Below the pieces are notes generated by a model. The model saw only the letters and a program-made list of their open reading frames with translations. It did not search any database and had not been told where the DNA came from. A program made the translations under genes and the position numbers. 5,943 nt of DNA from the NCBI GenBank assembly GCA_030038035.1, contig JASHPP010000177.1:1-5943 (forward strand). Reading direction: 5' to 3'. Below, in pieces: positions 1-5,537 of the stretch; positions within the stretch are counted from its first letter, which is position 1; every line of letters starts with the position of its first letter. Source of the stretch: Trebonia sp. GTDB taxonomy: Bacteria; Actinomycetota; Actinomycetes; Streptosporangiales; Streptosporangiaceae.

Positions 1-2
1 GC

Positions 3-437
3 CAGCAGTGGACGCGGCGGATCCGCTACTCCGACCAGCACATCCGCGTCTCTGACGCCGAACGCAACGCGGTCGCCGAGCGCCTCGCCGCCCATTACGG
101 CGACGGCCGGCTCGACCAGGCCGAGTTCGACGAGCGGGTCAGCCAGGCGATGGCCGCCAAGACCCGCGGCGACCTTGACGGCCTGTTCGACGACCTCCCC
201 GACCCTGAGCCGACGGGGGCCCAGGGGACGGCCGGGCAGCACGGCCCGGCCGTCCCCTACCGGATGCACCGCCGGAGGTCAGCACGACCGCTGCTCCTCG
301 TGGGGCTCGGCATAGCGCTGATGGTCGCGGTGTGGCACACCTTCGCCGCCATCTACATCCCGTGGGTCTGGGTCGGCGTGATCGTGCTGGCGATCCTGCT
401 CATCGCCCGGTCCCCCCGCGCTCGCAACGACCGCTGA
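3..437 (+). CDS. DUF1707 (SHOCT-like) domain membrane protein, 5' end outside window
   Basis: The frame is open from the left edge to the TGA at 435-437 and gives 144 visible residues. There is no ATG, GTG or TTG before the DUF1707 core, so the true start lies off the window, probably only a few codons away. Visible residues about 15-66 match the DUF1707 pattern: a V-S-D-A-E-R start, then Y-G-D-G-R-L, an E-F-D-E-R helix, and a closing T-R-G-D-L with D-D-L-P. A Pro/Gly/Gln-rich linker and a basic stretch (HRRRSAR) follow. Residues about 96-136 are strongly hydrophobic and read as two closely spaced membrane helices before a short basic tail. DUF1707 domains are common at the N-terminus of small actinobacterial membrane proteins and are thought to be cytoplasmic; their biochemical role is not established. 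The family call is firm, the function unknown. Confidence 0.85.
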   Translation, partial: QQWTRRIRYSDQHIRVSDAERNAVAERLAAHYGDGRLDQAEFDERVSQAMAAKTRGDLDGLFDDLPDPEPTGAQGTAGQHGPAVPYRMHRRRSARPLLLVGLGIALMVAVWHTFAAIYIPWVWVGVIVLAILLIARSPRARNDR

Positions 438-445
438 GCCGTCCT

Positions 446-484
446 GCTGCCCGCTGACGGAGGCTGCCGCCGTCGGCGGGCAGC
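446..484 (+). terminator. strong hairpin after the DUF1707 gene, terminator without U-tract
   Basis: Arms 446-460 and 470-484 pair over 15 bp with a single G-U wobble in RNA, around a 9-nt loop. The hairpin starts 9 nt after the stop codon of the upstream gene and ends 21 nt before the GTG of the deacetylase gene. There is no run of T after it. Such tailless hairpins are commonly taken as terminators in high-GC actinobacteria, though activity here is inferred. It could also act as a leader structure for the downstream gene. Confidence 0.6.
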
Positions 485-505
485 GCGCGTGCCAGGCTAA
501 GTCTC

Positions 506-1279
506 GTGGCGACGGTTCTCGCGTTTCACGCCCACCCCGATGACGAGGTGCTGCTGACCGGCGGGACGCTGGCCAAGCTGGCCGCCGGCGGTCACCGGGT
601 CGTGGTCGTGGTCGCCTGCGACGGCGCGGTGGGGGCGCCGAACAGCAGGCTGGACGAGTTTCGCCGCAGCGCCGCGATCCTGGGCGCCGCGCGGGCCGAG
701 CACCTCGGCTACGCCGACAGCGGCCACGGCCGCGAACTGTACGCCGACCCGCCCGGGCGGGTGCGGTTCGCCCGCGCCGACCCGGCCGAAGCCGCCGGTA
801 GGCTGGCCGCGCTGCTGCGCGAGGAGCACGCCGACCTGCTGCTCAGCTACGACGCGCAGGGCGGCTACGGCCACCGTGACCACGTCAAGGTCCACGAGGT
901 CGGCGCCATGGCCGCGGCGCTGACGGGCGTCCGCGTGCTCGAGGCCACGGTGCCCAGGGAACTCGCCATCCGGATGTTCGGCCTGCTCAGCCGCCCAGGA
1001 TTGGTGAGCAGGTCCAACGAGCGGGCGGCCAGGACCGCGGGCACGCCGCGCGCCGCGATCACGCACCGGGTGGACGTGCGCGGCTACGCCGCGACCAAGC
1101 AGGCCGCGCTGGCCGCGCACCGGACGCCGGCTGACGGCAAGGGCCGCGCGTCGCGGCTGTTCCGGCTCGCGGCCGCGCTGCCCGTTCCGGTCTTCGCCCT
1201 GCTCGCCGGGCGCGAGTGGTTCACGGAGCCGGCCGCCGCACCCGGTCCGGTCCTTGACGATATCTTGCACGCCCGGTAA
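506..1279 (+). CDS. LmbE/PIG-L family zinc-dependent deacetylase
   Basis: This is a 257-residue predicted cytoplasmic metalloenzyme of the LmbE/PIG-L family, which removes N-acetyl groups from amino-sugar conjugates; MshB and Mca of mycothiol metabolism are the best-known actinobacterial members. The signature A-H-P-D-D-E lies at residues 9-14, preceded by the short strand TVLAFH. By analogy with MshB, H10 and D13 would be zinc ligands and D12 the general base. The second motif, G-H-R-D-H at 122-126, supplies the third ligand (H126). The C-terminal part (I-T-H-R-V-D-V near 188, then K-Q-A-A-L-A-A-H, and E-W-F near the end) also fits the family. The start is the GTG at 506, just before the first beta strand; no strong Shine-Dalgarno sequence is visible. 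The substrate cannot be read from the sequence, and there is no mycothiol gene beside it. The gene converges with the MFS gene. Confidence 0.9.
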   Translation: MATVLAFHAHPDDEVLLTGGTLAKLAAGGHRVVVVVACDGAVGAPNSRLDEFRRSAAILGAARAEHLGYADSGHGRELYADPPGRVRFARADPAEAAGRLAALLREEHADLLLSYDAQGGYGHRDHVKVHEVGAMAAALTGVRVLEATVPRELAIRMFGLLSRPGLVSRSNERAARTAGTPRAAITHRVDVRGYAATKQAALAAHRTPADGKGRASRLFRLAAALPVPVFALLAGREWFTEPAAAPGPVLDDILHAR

Positions 1280-1287
1280 ACGATGGT

Positions 1288-1333
1288 GTGCGAGGGAGTG
1301 CCGCGCCTGCTGGCGGCAGGGCCCCCAGCGCAC
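1288..1333. terminator. possible bidirectional terminator between convergent genes
   Basis: The 65-bp gap between the stops of the deacetylase gene and the minus-strand transporter gene holds nested inverted repeats. The inner stem pairs 1299-1304 (TGCCGC) with 1313-1318 (GCGGCA) around an 8-nt loop. An outer 5-bp arm pairs 1288-1292 (GTGCG) with 1329-1333 (CGCAC). There is no T-tract on either strand. The position between two converging genes makes a shared terminator plausible, but the stems are short and may be chance in GC-rich DNA. Confidence 0.35.
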
Positions 1334-1344
1334 GAGGGCGGTCG

Positions 1345-2496
1345 TCAACCGGCGCCCCGCACCGCTAGCCAGTAGACGCCGCACATCGCCAGGGCGAGGG
1401 CGAGCAGCGCCGGGCCGAGCGCCCGCGCGCTGACCGCCCCGATGACCAGCCCGATGCCGGCCGGCAGCGCGAAGCTGCCGACGGCGGAGGCGGCCATCTG
1501 CAGCCCCACCGCCGCGGTCGCGCCGCCCTCCCCGGACCGGTCCGCCGTGGTGAGGGTGAGCAGCGGGAACACCGGCGCGGCGGCGAGCCCGAGCAGCATC
1601 ATCCCGGCGACCGCGACGAGCCCAGGCCCCGGCACCGCCATCAGCAGCGCGCCGGCCGGCACCCCGGCGACGGCGAGCGCGAGCACCCGGGAGGCGCCGG
1701 CCCGTTCGGCCACCGGGCCGAGCACCGCACGCCCGGCGAACATCATCAGCCAGTAGGCCGACACCGCTATGCCGGCGACCGCGGCCGGCAGGCCGCGGCC
1801 GCCGGTCAGGAACACGTAGCCCCAGATGCCGGCCGCCGACTCGACCCCGGTCTCCACGCCGGTGAACACCACCCCCGCCAGGATCGCGTGGCGGCGAGGA
1901 GACGGCCCGGACCGTTCGGCTGATGCTGCATTTTCTTTCGCCGCGGCGGGCGCGGCGGGCACCTTCCACCTGTGCCGTGCCGCGGCCAGCATCACGGTGA
2001 TCGCCGCGACGGCGAACGACATCGCCGCCATGGTCCACCGCCAGCCCGCGCCGGCGGCCAGCAAGGCGGTGACGAGCAGGGGGCCGAGGGTGGCGCCGAG
2101 GCCGTAGCCGGCGTGCATCCAGGTGACCTGCCGCGCGCCGAAGTGCCCGGCGGCGTAGGCGTTCAGCGCGGCGTCGATCGCCCCGAAGCCGGTGCTGAAC
2201 ACCGCGCTCCCGATCGCGATCAGCCACAGCGCCGGCGCCAGCGCCTCCACGGCGAGCGCCCCGGCCACGAGCGCGCTCGCGGCGGCCAGCAGCGGGCCGG
2301 CCGGCACCCGCGCCAGGATCCGGCCGGTCGCGGCGCTCGAGGCGGCCGAGGCGGCGACGCCGGCGGCGAGCACGATGCCGAGCGCGGCGACCGGCTCATG
2401 GAGGCTGATCCGCATGGACGGCCACAGAATGCCCAGGGTGGAACCCGGCAATGCGATGCCTAGGTAGGTGAGGCAGGAAAGAGCGAATGGCGGCAC
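1345..2496 (-). CDS. MFS transporter (fucose-permease-like type)
   Basis: This is a polytopic membrane protein of 383 residues (386 from the alternative TTG at 2505), the usual length for a 12-helix major facilitator. Hydrophobic segments fill residues 1-172 and 205-378. They are separated by a charged Ala/Pro-rich cytoplasmic loop at about 173-204, giving the 6+6 arrangement. Family-like features include G-A-I-D-A-A-L-N-A-Y at 105-114 with W-M-H-A-G-Y-G at 126-132, and a motif-A-like G-R-A-V-L-G-P-V-A-E-R in the second half (255-265). These resemble the fucose-permease/FHS-like branch. The substrate is unknown; sugar, drug or metabolite transport are all possible. On start choice, a GGAGGG sequence at 2507-2512 lies only 1 nt from the TTG at 2505 but about 10 nt from the GTG at 2496, so GTG is preferred. 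No in-frame ATG or GTG lies upstream before a stop. The gene stands alone on its strand. Confidence 0.88.
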   Translation of the reverse strand: MPPFALSCLTYLGIALPGSTLGILWPSMRISLHEPVAALGIVLAAGVAASAASSAATGRILARVPAGPLLAAASALVAGALAVEALAPALWLIAIGSAVFSTGFGAIDAALNAYAAGHFGARQVTWMHAGYGLGATLGPLLVTALLAAGAGWRWTMAAMSFAVAAITVMLAAARHRWKVPAAPAAAKENAASAERSGPSPRRHAILAGVVFTGVETGVESAAGIWGYVFLTGGRGLPAAVAGIAVSAYWLMMFAGRAVLGPVAERAGASRVLALAVAGVPAGALLMAVPGPGLVAVAGMMLLGLAAAPVFPLLTLTTADRSGEGGATAAVGLQMAASAVGSFALPAGIGLVIGAVSARALGPALLALALAMCGVYWLAVRGAG

Positions 2497-2505
2497 GGCG
2501 AGCAA

Positions 2506-2832
2506 GCCCTCCGGCTGAGGGGTGCTGCGATCGCGAGCAGCACGCGGTGACGGGACCCGGTGTCAGCGCGTGCGTGGTTGGCCGGCCACCTCAACTCCTC
2601 GAAAACCTGCCATGTCTGCCCGTGAGTCTATCTCTTTAGATTTGCCCGAACGGACACCGCCGCCTCCCCGACGTCAACTGATAGCCCCGGGAGGAGGCGG
2701 GCGATAGGACAAGAACATGACAGGGAATGTCGCTTTCCCCGGCTTCCGCAATGTCGCCTCATAGGGGTAATCTGCCCCAAGGCTTACTGGCGGCCACGCC
2801 GCCGCCTGGTAAGGGGGACAGAGGAGCCCGTA
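2506..2832. other. intergenic region between divergent MFS and zinc-ribbon genes
   Basis: This 327-bp stretch has no convincing gene. It is less GC-rich in parts (notably 2598-2650) than the coding DNA around it. It must hold the promoters for the minus-strand transporter and for the plus-strand zinc-ribbon ORF. Visible structure includes an 8-bp inverted repeat CCGCCTCC/GGAGGCGG (2660-2667 with 2693-2700, 25-nt loop). There is also a GACA-N5-TGTC palindrome (2719-2731) and a direct repeat AATGTCGC at 2726-2733 and 2750-2757. A TAGACT hexamer on the minus strand (2625-2630) is a possible -10 for the transporter, with no clear -35. The short open frames here have implausible composition. Confidence 0.6.
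2768..2773 (+). promoter_or_regulatory. possible -10 box upstream of the zinc-ribbon ORF
   Basis: TAATCT fits the actinobacterial TANNNT -10 pattern and lies about 60 nt upstream of the ATG at 2833. The candidate -35 around 2744-2749 (TTCCGC) is a poor match, at 18-nt spacing. The AATGTCGC direct repeats at 2726 and 2750 overlap or flank the -35 region and could be regulator sites. The assignment rests on pattern and position only. Confidence 0.3.
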
Positions 2833-2955
2833 ATGGCAGCCACCTGCAGCAATTGCCGTCCGCCGATGGGCGATGACGACGCATTCTGCGGAATCTGCGG
2901 ACAGCCGGCCACAGTGACGAACGGCTCGGCACCGCTGCCGGCCACCGCTGGATAG
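2833..2955 (+). CDS. 40-residue zinc-ribbon ORF ending at an amber codon, likely the 5' part of a broken gene
   Basis: The ATG at 2833 has a good ribosome binding site (GAGGAG at 2821-2826, 6-nt spacer). The 40-residue product has four cysteines in two knuckles, C5-x2-C8 and C19-x2-C22 (F-C-G-I-C-G), the pattern of a short zinc ribbon found at the N-terminus of many bacterial membrane proteins. A low-complexity tail (PLPATAG) follows, and then TAG at 2953-2955. The same frame stays open past that TAG to 3099. The intact gene at 3111 begins with an equivalent ribbon, so this reads as a tandem paralogue whose reading frame was interrupted. G/C at third positions is about 72%, lower than in the neighbours. 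It could still be expressed as a free zinc-binding microprotein. No function is known. Confidence 0.55.
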   Translation: MAATCSNCRPPMGDDDAFCGICGQPATVTNGSAPLPATAG

Positions 2956-3099
2956 CGCGGCGGCATGGGGAGGCTTCATACCCTCAGCGCTCCCCCGCCG
3001 GGCCTGTACGCGCATGGCGACCGGGCGCCGGCCGCCAACGCCTATTTCGCGGTCACGATCGACGCGGCGGTCAACCTGCTCGAGGCGCGGGGTAGTTGA
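2956..3099 (+). pseudogene. in-frame continuation of the zinc-ribbon ORF after the amber codon, gene remnant
   Basis: Directly after the TAG at 2953-2955 the same frame runs 47 codons to the TGA at 3097-3099. There is an ATG at 2965, with GGCGG at 2959-2963 only 1 nt before it, too close for a normal ribosome binding site. From about 2992 onward G/C at third positions is high, and the translation looks protein-like: a Pro-rich stretch, G-L-Y-A-H-G-D-R, and a probable amphipathic helix N-A-Y-F-A-V-T-I-D-A-A-V-N-L-L-E-A. The final TGA sits within the Shine-Dalgarno region of the next gene. I do not recognise the family. The simplest reading is decay of one longer zinc-ribbon gene by a nonsense mutation and probable deletion; a separate 44-residue ORF or amber readthrough is less likely. 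Confidence 0.4.
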
Positions 3100-3110
3100 G
3101 GGGGGACACC

Positions 3111-4202
3111 ATGAGTTTTTGCAGGATGTGCGGGCAGCAGCGCATCGAAGGTGTGCGCTTTTGCACCGCGTGCGGAGCGGAGTTCACCGAGGAGCCCGTG
3201 GCGGCCGAGACCCGGGTCGCGGAAGAGCCCCAGGCGTGGGGACCGACGCGGTGGGACCAGCCCGTCGCCGAGCCCGCGCCAGCCCAGCCGTGGGCGGCGT
3301 ACCCGCCGCCCGGCCCGCCGCCAGCGGCGGCGCCGCCTGCCCAGCCGACGTGGGCGGCACGACCGCCGGACGACCCGTGGCTGGCCTCGCCCACGCAGTC
3401 GCTGATCCGGCCGCCGTCCCCGCCGGCGCCGGCGGCGCCGCCAGCGCCGCCGGCCTTTCAGCCGCCAGGCGCTCGGCCGCCGTTCCCGATTCCGCCCAAT
3501 CGGGTGCCGCCGACCGGGCAACAGTGGCCGGCCTACGGGCGGCAGCCGCCGCGGTCCGGGCGCGGCGGCAGGAAGACGGCACTGATCGTGGCGGTGGCGG
3601 TCGTGGCCGTGCTCGCCGCCGGGGGCGGCGCCTTCGCGCTGGTCTCGGCCATGAAGGGACACCCCACCGCAGGGCCGTCCGCCCACGCGACCGTCACGTC
3701 CCCGTCCCGCCTCGCCTCCGGCACCCCAGCCCGGTCGCCCGCGCCGAGCGCGGCAAGCCTGACCCCAAGCCCGACGGCACCCGCGAACCCCAGCCCGTCG
3801 CCAACGGGAGTGAGCATCGCGCCGGGCGTCGCGGCCAACTCGGCCACGCCAGCGGTGCAAGCGCTGCTCAACCGCTACTTCACCGCGATCAACACCCGCA
3901 ACTACACGGCGTACAACAGCCTGCTCGACGCACAGCTGCAGGCGAGCGACACCTCGTCGTCCTTCTACTCCGGCTACGCGACGACCAAGGATTCCGCGGA
4001 AACCCTCACCTCGATCGCCGACACCGGAGCGGGCGACCTGGCGGCGACCGTCTCGTTCACCAGCCACCAGAATCCCGCCGACAGCATCAACAACAGCTCG
4101 TGCACGATGTGGACGATCACCCTGTACCTGGTTCCGCAAGGCAGCAGCTACGTGATCACCGCGCCGCCGTCCAGCTACCACTCCACCCACCTGAACTGCT
4201 AG
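3111..4202 (+). CDS. zinc-ribbon, single-pass membrane protein with NTF2/SnoaL-like extracytoplasmic domain
   Basis: This is a 363-residue protein with five recognisable parts. A four-cysteine zinc ribbon comes first (C4-x2-C7 and C18-x2-C21), followed by a Pro/Ala/Trp-rich region at about 40-150. One membrane helix at about 156-178 is preceded by basic residues (RSGRGGRK), which suggests the N-terminus is cytoplasmic. A Ser/Thr/Pro linker at 184-245 has the character of an extracellular stalk. The C-terminal domain at about 246-363 opens with a helix (LLNRYFTAINTRNYTAY) typical of NTF2/SnoaL-like folds. C331 and the C-terminal C363 could form a disulfide outside the cell. The start is the ATG at 3111, preceded at 5 nt by GAGGGGGG (3098-3105); an in-frame TTG at 3096 lies inside the upstream remnant and is less likely. 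The layout suggests a cell-surface sensor or scaffold, but no function is established. Fragments of related sequence flank it on both sides. Confidence 0.85.
   Translation: MSFCRMCGQQRIEGVRFCTACGAEFTEEPVAAETRVAEEPQAWGPTRWDQPVAEPAPAQPWAAYPPPGPPPAAAPPAQPTWAARPPDDPWLASPTQSLIRPPSPPAPAAPPAPPAFQPPGARPPFPIPPNRVPPTGQQWPAYGRQPPRSGRGGRKTALIVAVAVVAVLAAGGGAFALVSAMKGHPTAGPSAHATVTSPSRLASGTPARSPAPSAASLTPSPTAPANPSPSPTGVSIAPGVAANSATPAVQALLNRYFTAINTRNYTAYNSLLDAQLQASDTSSSFYSGYATTKDSAETLTSIADTGAGDLAATVSFTSHQNPADSINNSSCTMWTITLYLVPQGSSYVITAPPSSYHSTHLNC
3428..3454 (+). repeat. perfect 11-bp inverted repeat inside the Pro/Ala-rich coding region
   Basis: GCCGGCGGCGC at 3428-3438 pairs perfectly with GCGCCGCCGGC at 3444-3454 around a 5-nt loop, within codons for the Pro/Ala-rich stretch at residues about 106-115. 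An all-G/C stem of this length should be very stable in mRNA. It may be only a by-product of alternating CCG and GCG/GCC codons. Confidence 0.6.
4068..4120 (+). repeat. direct repeat, copy 1 (inside the zinc-ribbon gene)
   Basis: This 53-nt stretch, coding for residues 320 onward (Q-N-P-A-D-S-I) of the zinc-ribbon protein, is repeated at 4245-4297 with 48 of 53 identities and no gaps. Protein-level similarity continues gap-free to the last codon of the gene. The copies are offset by 177 nt, exactly 59 codons. Confidence 0.9.
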
Positions 4203-4237
4203 CACCGGCCGCGGGCGGCAGCGGTGCGCGGCCGGTG
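4203..4237 (+). terminator. perfect 11-bp hairpin right after the zinc-ribbon gene
   Basis: CACCGGCCGCG at 4203-4213 and CGCGGCCGGTG at 4227-4237 are exact reverse complements around a 13-nt loop. The left arm starts on the base after the TAG stop (4200-4202), a typical terminator position. There is no T-tract. The structure argues against translation starting at the GTG at 4224, which lies in the loop next to the right arm, and it suggests the channel-like gene downstream has its own promoter or is served by read-through. Confidence 0.6.
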
Positions 4238-4244
4238 TGGCCGC

Positions 4245-4403
4245 CAGAACCCCGCCGATAGCATCGACAACAGCTCGTGCACGGCGTGGACGATCACTGT
4301 CTACCCGCAGCCGTACGGGAACGGCTACCTCACCGATGTTCCGCCTGCCGGCTACCAGCCAGCTGACCAGAACTGCCCGTGGCACGCCCAAGCAGGAGAA
4401 ACC
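4245..4403 (+). pseudogene. orphan second copy of the zinc-ribbon protein's C-terminal domain end
   Basis: Read in the frame of the downstream gene, 4245-4376 encodes 44 residues that align without gaps to the last 44 residues of the zinc-ribbon protein (25 identical by my count). Both start Q-N-P-A-D-S-I and share N-S-S-C-T, W-T-I-T and the final N-C. The first 53 nt match at 48 positions. Where the intact gene has its TAG stop, this copy has CCG, so the frame stays open through a short tail (PWHAQAGET) into the ATG at 4404. No zinc ribbon, membrane helix or linker precedes it, and similarity stops sharply upstream of the CAG at 4245. It is most simply the 3' remnant of a deleted tandem paralogue. 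An unusual N-terminal extension of the channel-like protein is possible but unlikely, because a normal ribosome binding site stands before 4404. Confidence 0.75.
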
Positions 4404-5537
4404 ATGACCGTACCGCTCGCCGCCCGGTGGGTCGCGGCGGCGTGCGGCGTGCTCATCGTGCTCACCGCGTGGAACAGCGTGATCGGAACGCTGGTCGTGC
4501 CCCGGCCGGTCGGCTCCTGGCTGACCCGCGGGGCGGACCGGGTGGTCCTCGCGGCGTACAGCCTGGTGACGAAAGGCGTCGCCGACTTCGCCAGGCGGGA
4601 CCGGATCCTCGCCACGCAGGCGGCGGCGATCCTGGTCACCCAGCTCATCGGCTGGCTCGGGCTCGCCATCGCCGGCTTCACGCTCGTGCTGTGGCCGTTC
4701 GCGAAGAGCGGCGTCGCCGCCGCGCTGTCGGACGCGGGCTCGTCCATGTTCACGCTGGGGTTCGCCGAGCCGCCAGGCACCGTGCCCGCCGTGATCGCCT
4801 TCATCGCCGCGGCCACCGGCCTGGGGGTGGTCGCCTTGCAGATCGGCTACCTGCCGACGCTGTACTCCGCGTTCAACCGGCGGGAGACCGAGGTGGCGCT
4901 GCTCAACGCGCGGGCGGGGGTCCCGTCGTGGGGTCCGGAGCTGCTCGCGCGCACGCATTACGCGCTCGGCTCGGGCGTGTCGACGCTCGACACCCTGCCC
5001 GAGCTGTACTACCGGTGGGAACGCTGGGCCGCGGACGTCGCGGAAAGCCACACCACCTACCTGCCGCTGGTCCGGTTCCGCTCGCCGAACTGGCTCTCCT
5101 CGTGGGTGACCTCACTGCTCGCGGTCCTGGACTCGGCGGCGCTCATGCTGTCGCTCGCGCCCGGGGAAGCGCCCACGGTCCCCGCCAGGCTGTGCCTGCG
5201 CGGGGGGTGGTCCTGCCTCGGCCGCATCGCGCGGGCGATGGGCTTCGACGTGCCTGAGGAGGCCGACCCCGACGCCGGCATCACCCTGACATACGAGCAG
5301 TTCCTCGACGCGGTGAGCCGGATGCGGGAGGTTGGCTTCCCGATCACGCGCGAACCGGCAGACGCCTGGCCCGACTTCGTCGGCTGGCGGGTCAACTACG
5401 AGCGAGCCGCCTACGCGATCGCGTCCGCCGTGGACGCGGTGCCGGCCCAGTGGTCGGGGCCGCGCCGCTACCCGACCACGCCGATTTCACCAAGCCGGCC
5501 GCCGACAGGCCGTCCCGGGCGGATGCGCAAGCGCTGA
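4404..5537 (+). CDS. potassium-channel-like membrane protein with degenerate selectivity filter
   Basis: The product has 377 residues, starting at the ATG at 4404 with AGGAG at 4394-4398 (5-nt spacer). Hydrophobic helices lie at about 8-31, 71-97 and 126-150. Between the last two is a pore-loop-like segment S-S-M-F-T-L-G-F-A-E-P-P-G at 113-125. The following G-Y-L-P-T-L-Y-S-A-F-N-R-R-E (148-161) and L-L-N-A-R-A-G (166-172) match a motif I associate with bacterial two-transmembrane potassium channel homologues. So does the soluble C-terminal region, with Y-Y-R-W-E-R-W near 202 and W-x2-S-x-L-A-V-L-D-S near 234-243. Classical filters read T-V-G-Y-G-D; here the equivalent is T-L-G-F-A-E, so potassium selectivity or conduction is doubtful. 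The C-terminus is a basic Pro-rich tail. It may be a non-conducting relative or a channel of altered selectivity. It lies downstream of the zinc-ribbon gene on the same strand, separated by a hairpin and a gene remnant. Confidence 0.7.
   Translation: MTVPLAARWVAAACGVLIVLTAWNSVIGTLVVPRPVGSWLTRGADRVVLAAYSLVTKGVADFARRDRILATQAAAILVTQLIGWLGLAIAGFTLVLWPFAKSGVAAALSDAGSSMFTLGFAEPPGTVPAVIAFIAAATGLGVVALQIGYLPTLYSAFNRRETEVALLNARAGVPSWGPELLARTHYALGSGVSTLDTLPELYYRWERWAADVAESHTTYLPLVRFRSPNWLSSWVTSLLAVLDSAALMLSLAPGEAPTVPARLCLRGGWSCLGRIARAMGFDVPEEADPDAGITLTYEQFLDAVSRMREVGFPITREPADAWPDFVGWRVNYERAAYAIASAVDAVPAQWSGPRRYPTTPISPSRPPTGRPGRMRKR

Noticed and set aside
497..2227. Minus-strand open frame of 576 codons across the deacetylase and MFS genes
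   Set aside because: It has an Arg-rich low-complexity translation and overlaps the deacetylase gene antisense and the MFS gene in another frame. Both of those have clear family motifs.
2560..2613. Short minus-strand upstream ORF (16 codons, ATG near 2613) before the MFS gene
   Set aside because: It has only a weak ribosome binding site and an unremarkable peptide; nothing suggests attenuation control.
2522..2707. 61-codon plus-strand open frame in the intergenic region
   Set aside because: It has no ribosome binding site, no coding-like third-position bias and no recognisable motif.
3096..3110. TTG at 3096 as the start of the zinc-ribbon protein
   Set aside because: It would put the GAGGGGGG ribosome binding site inside the coding region and add five residues before an ATG that directly precedes the zinc ribbon.
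3410..3455. GCC/CCG-rich repetitive stretch as a possible tandem repeat or array
   Set aside because: It has no regular unit or spacer. It is explained by Pro/Ala codons and is reported only as an inverted repeat.
3014..4261. Plus-strand open frame in another phase over the zinc-ribbon gene
   Set aside because: The translation is Arg/Ala/Gly-rich without domains. The alternative frame has the zinc ribbon, membrane helix and a strong start.
4224..4403. GTG at 4224 as the start of the channel-like gene (437 residues)
   Set aside because: The GTG lies within the hairpin after the zinc-ribbon gene and has no proper ribosome binding site. ATG 4404 has AGGAG at a normal distance, and the extra N-terminus is a duplicated ectodomain end unrelated to channels.
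3042..5051. Minus-strand open frame of 669 codons across the zinc-ribbon and channel-like genes
   Set aside because: The translation is extremely rich in Arg and Gly with no recognisable domain. It mirrors two well-supported plus-strand genes and is the usual antisense shadow in high-GC DNA.
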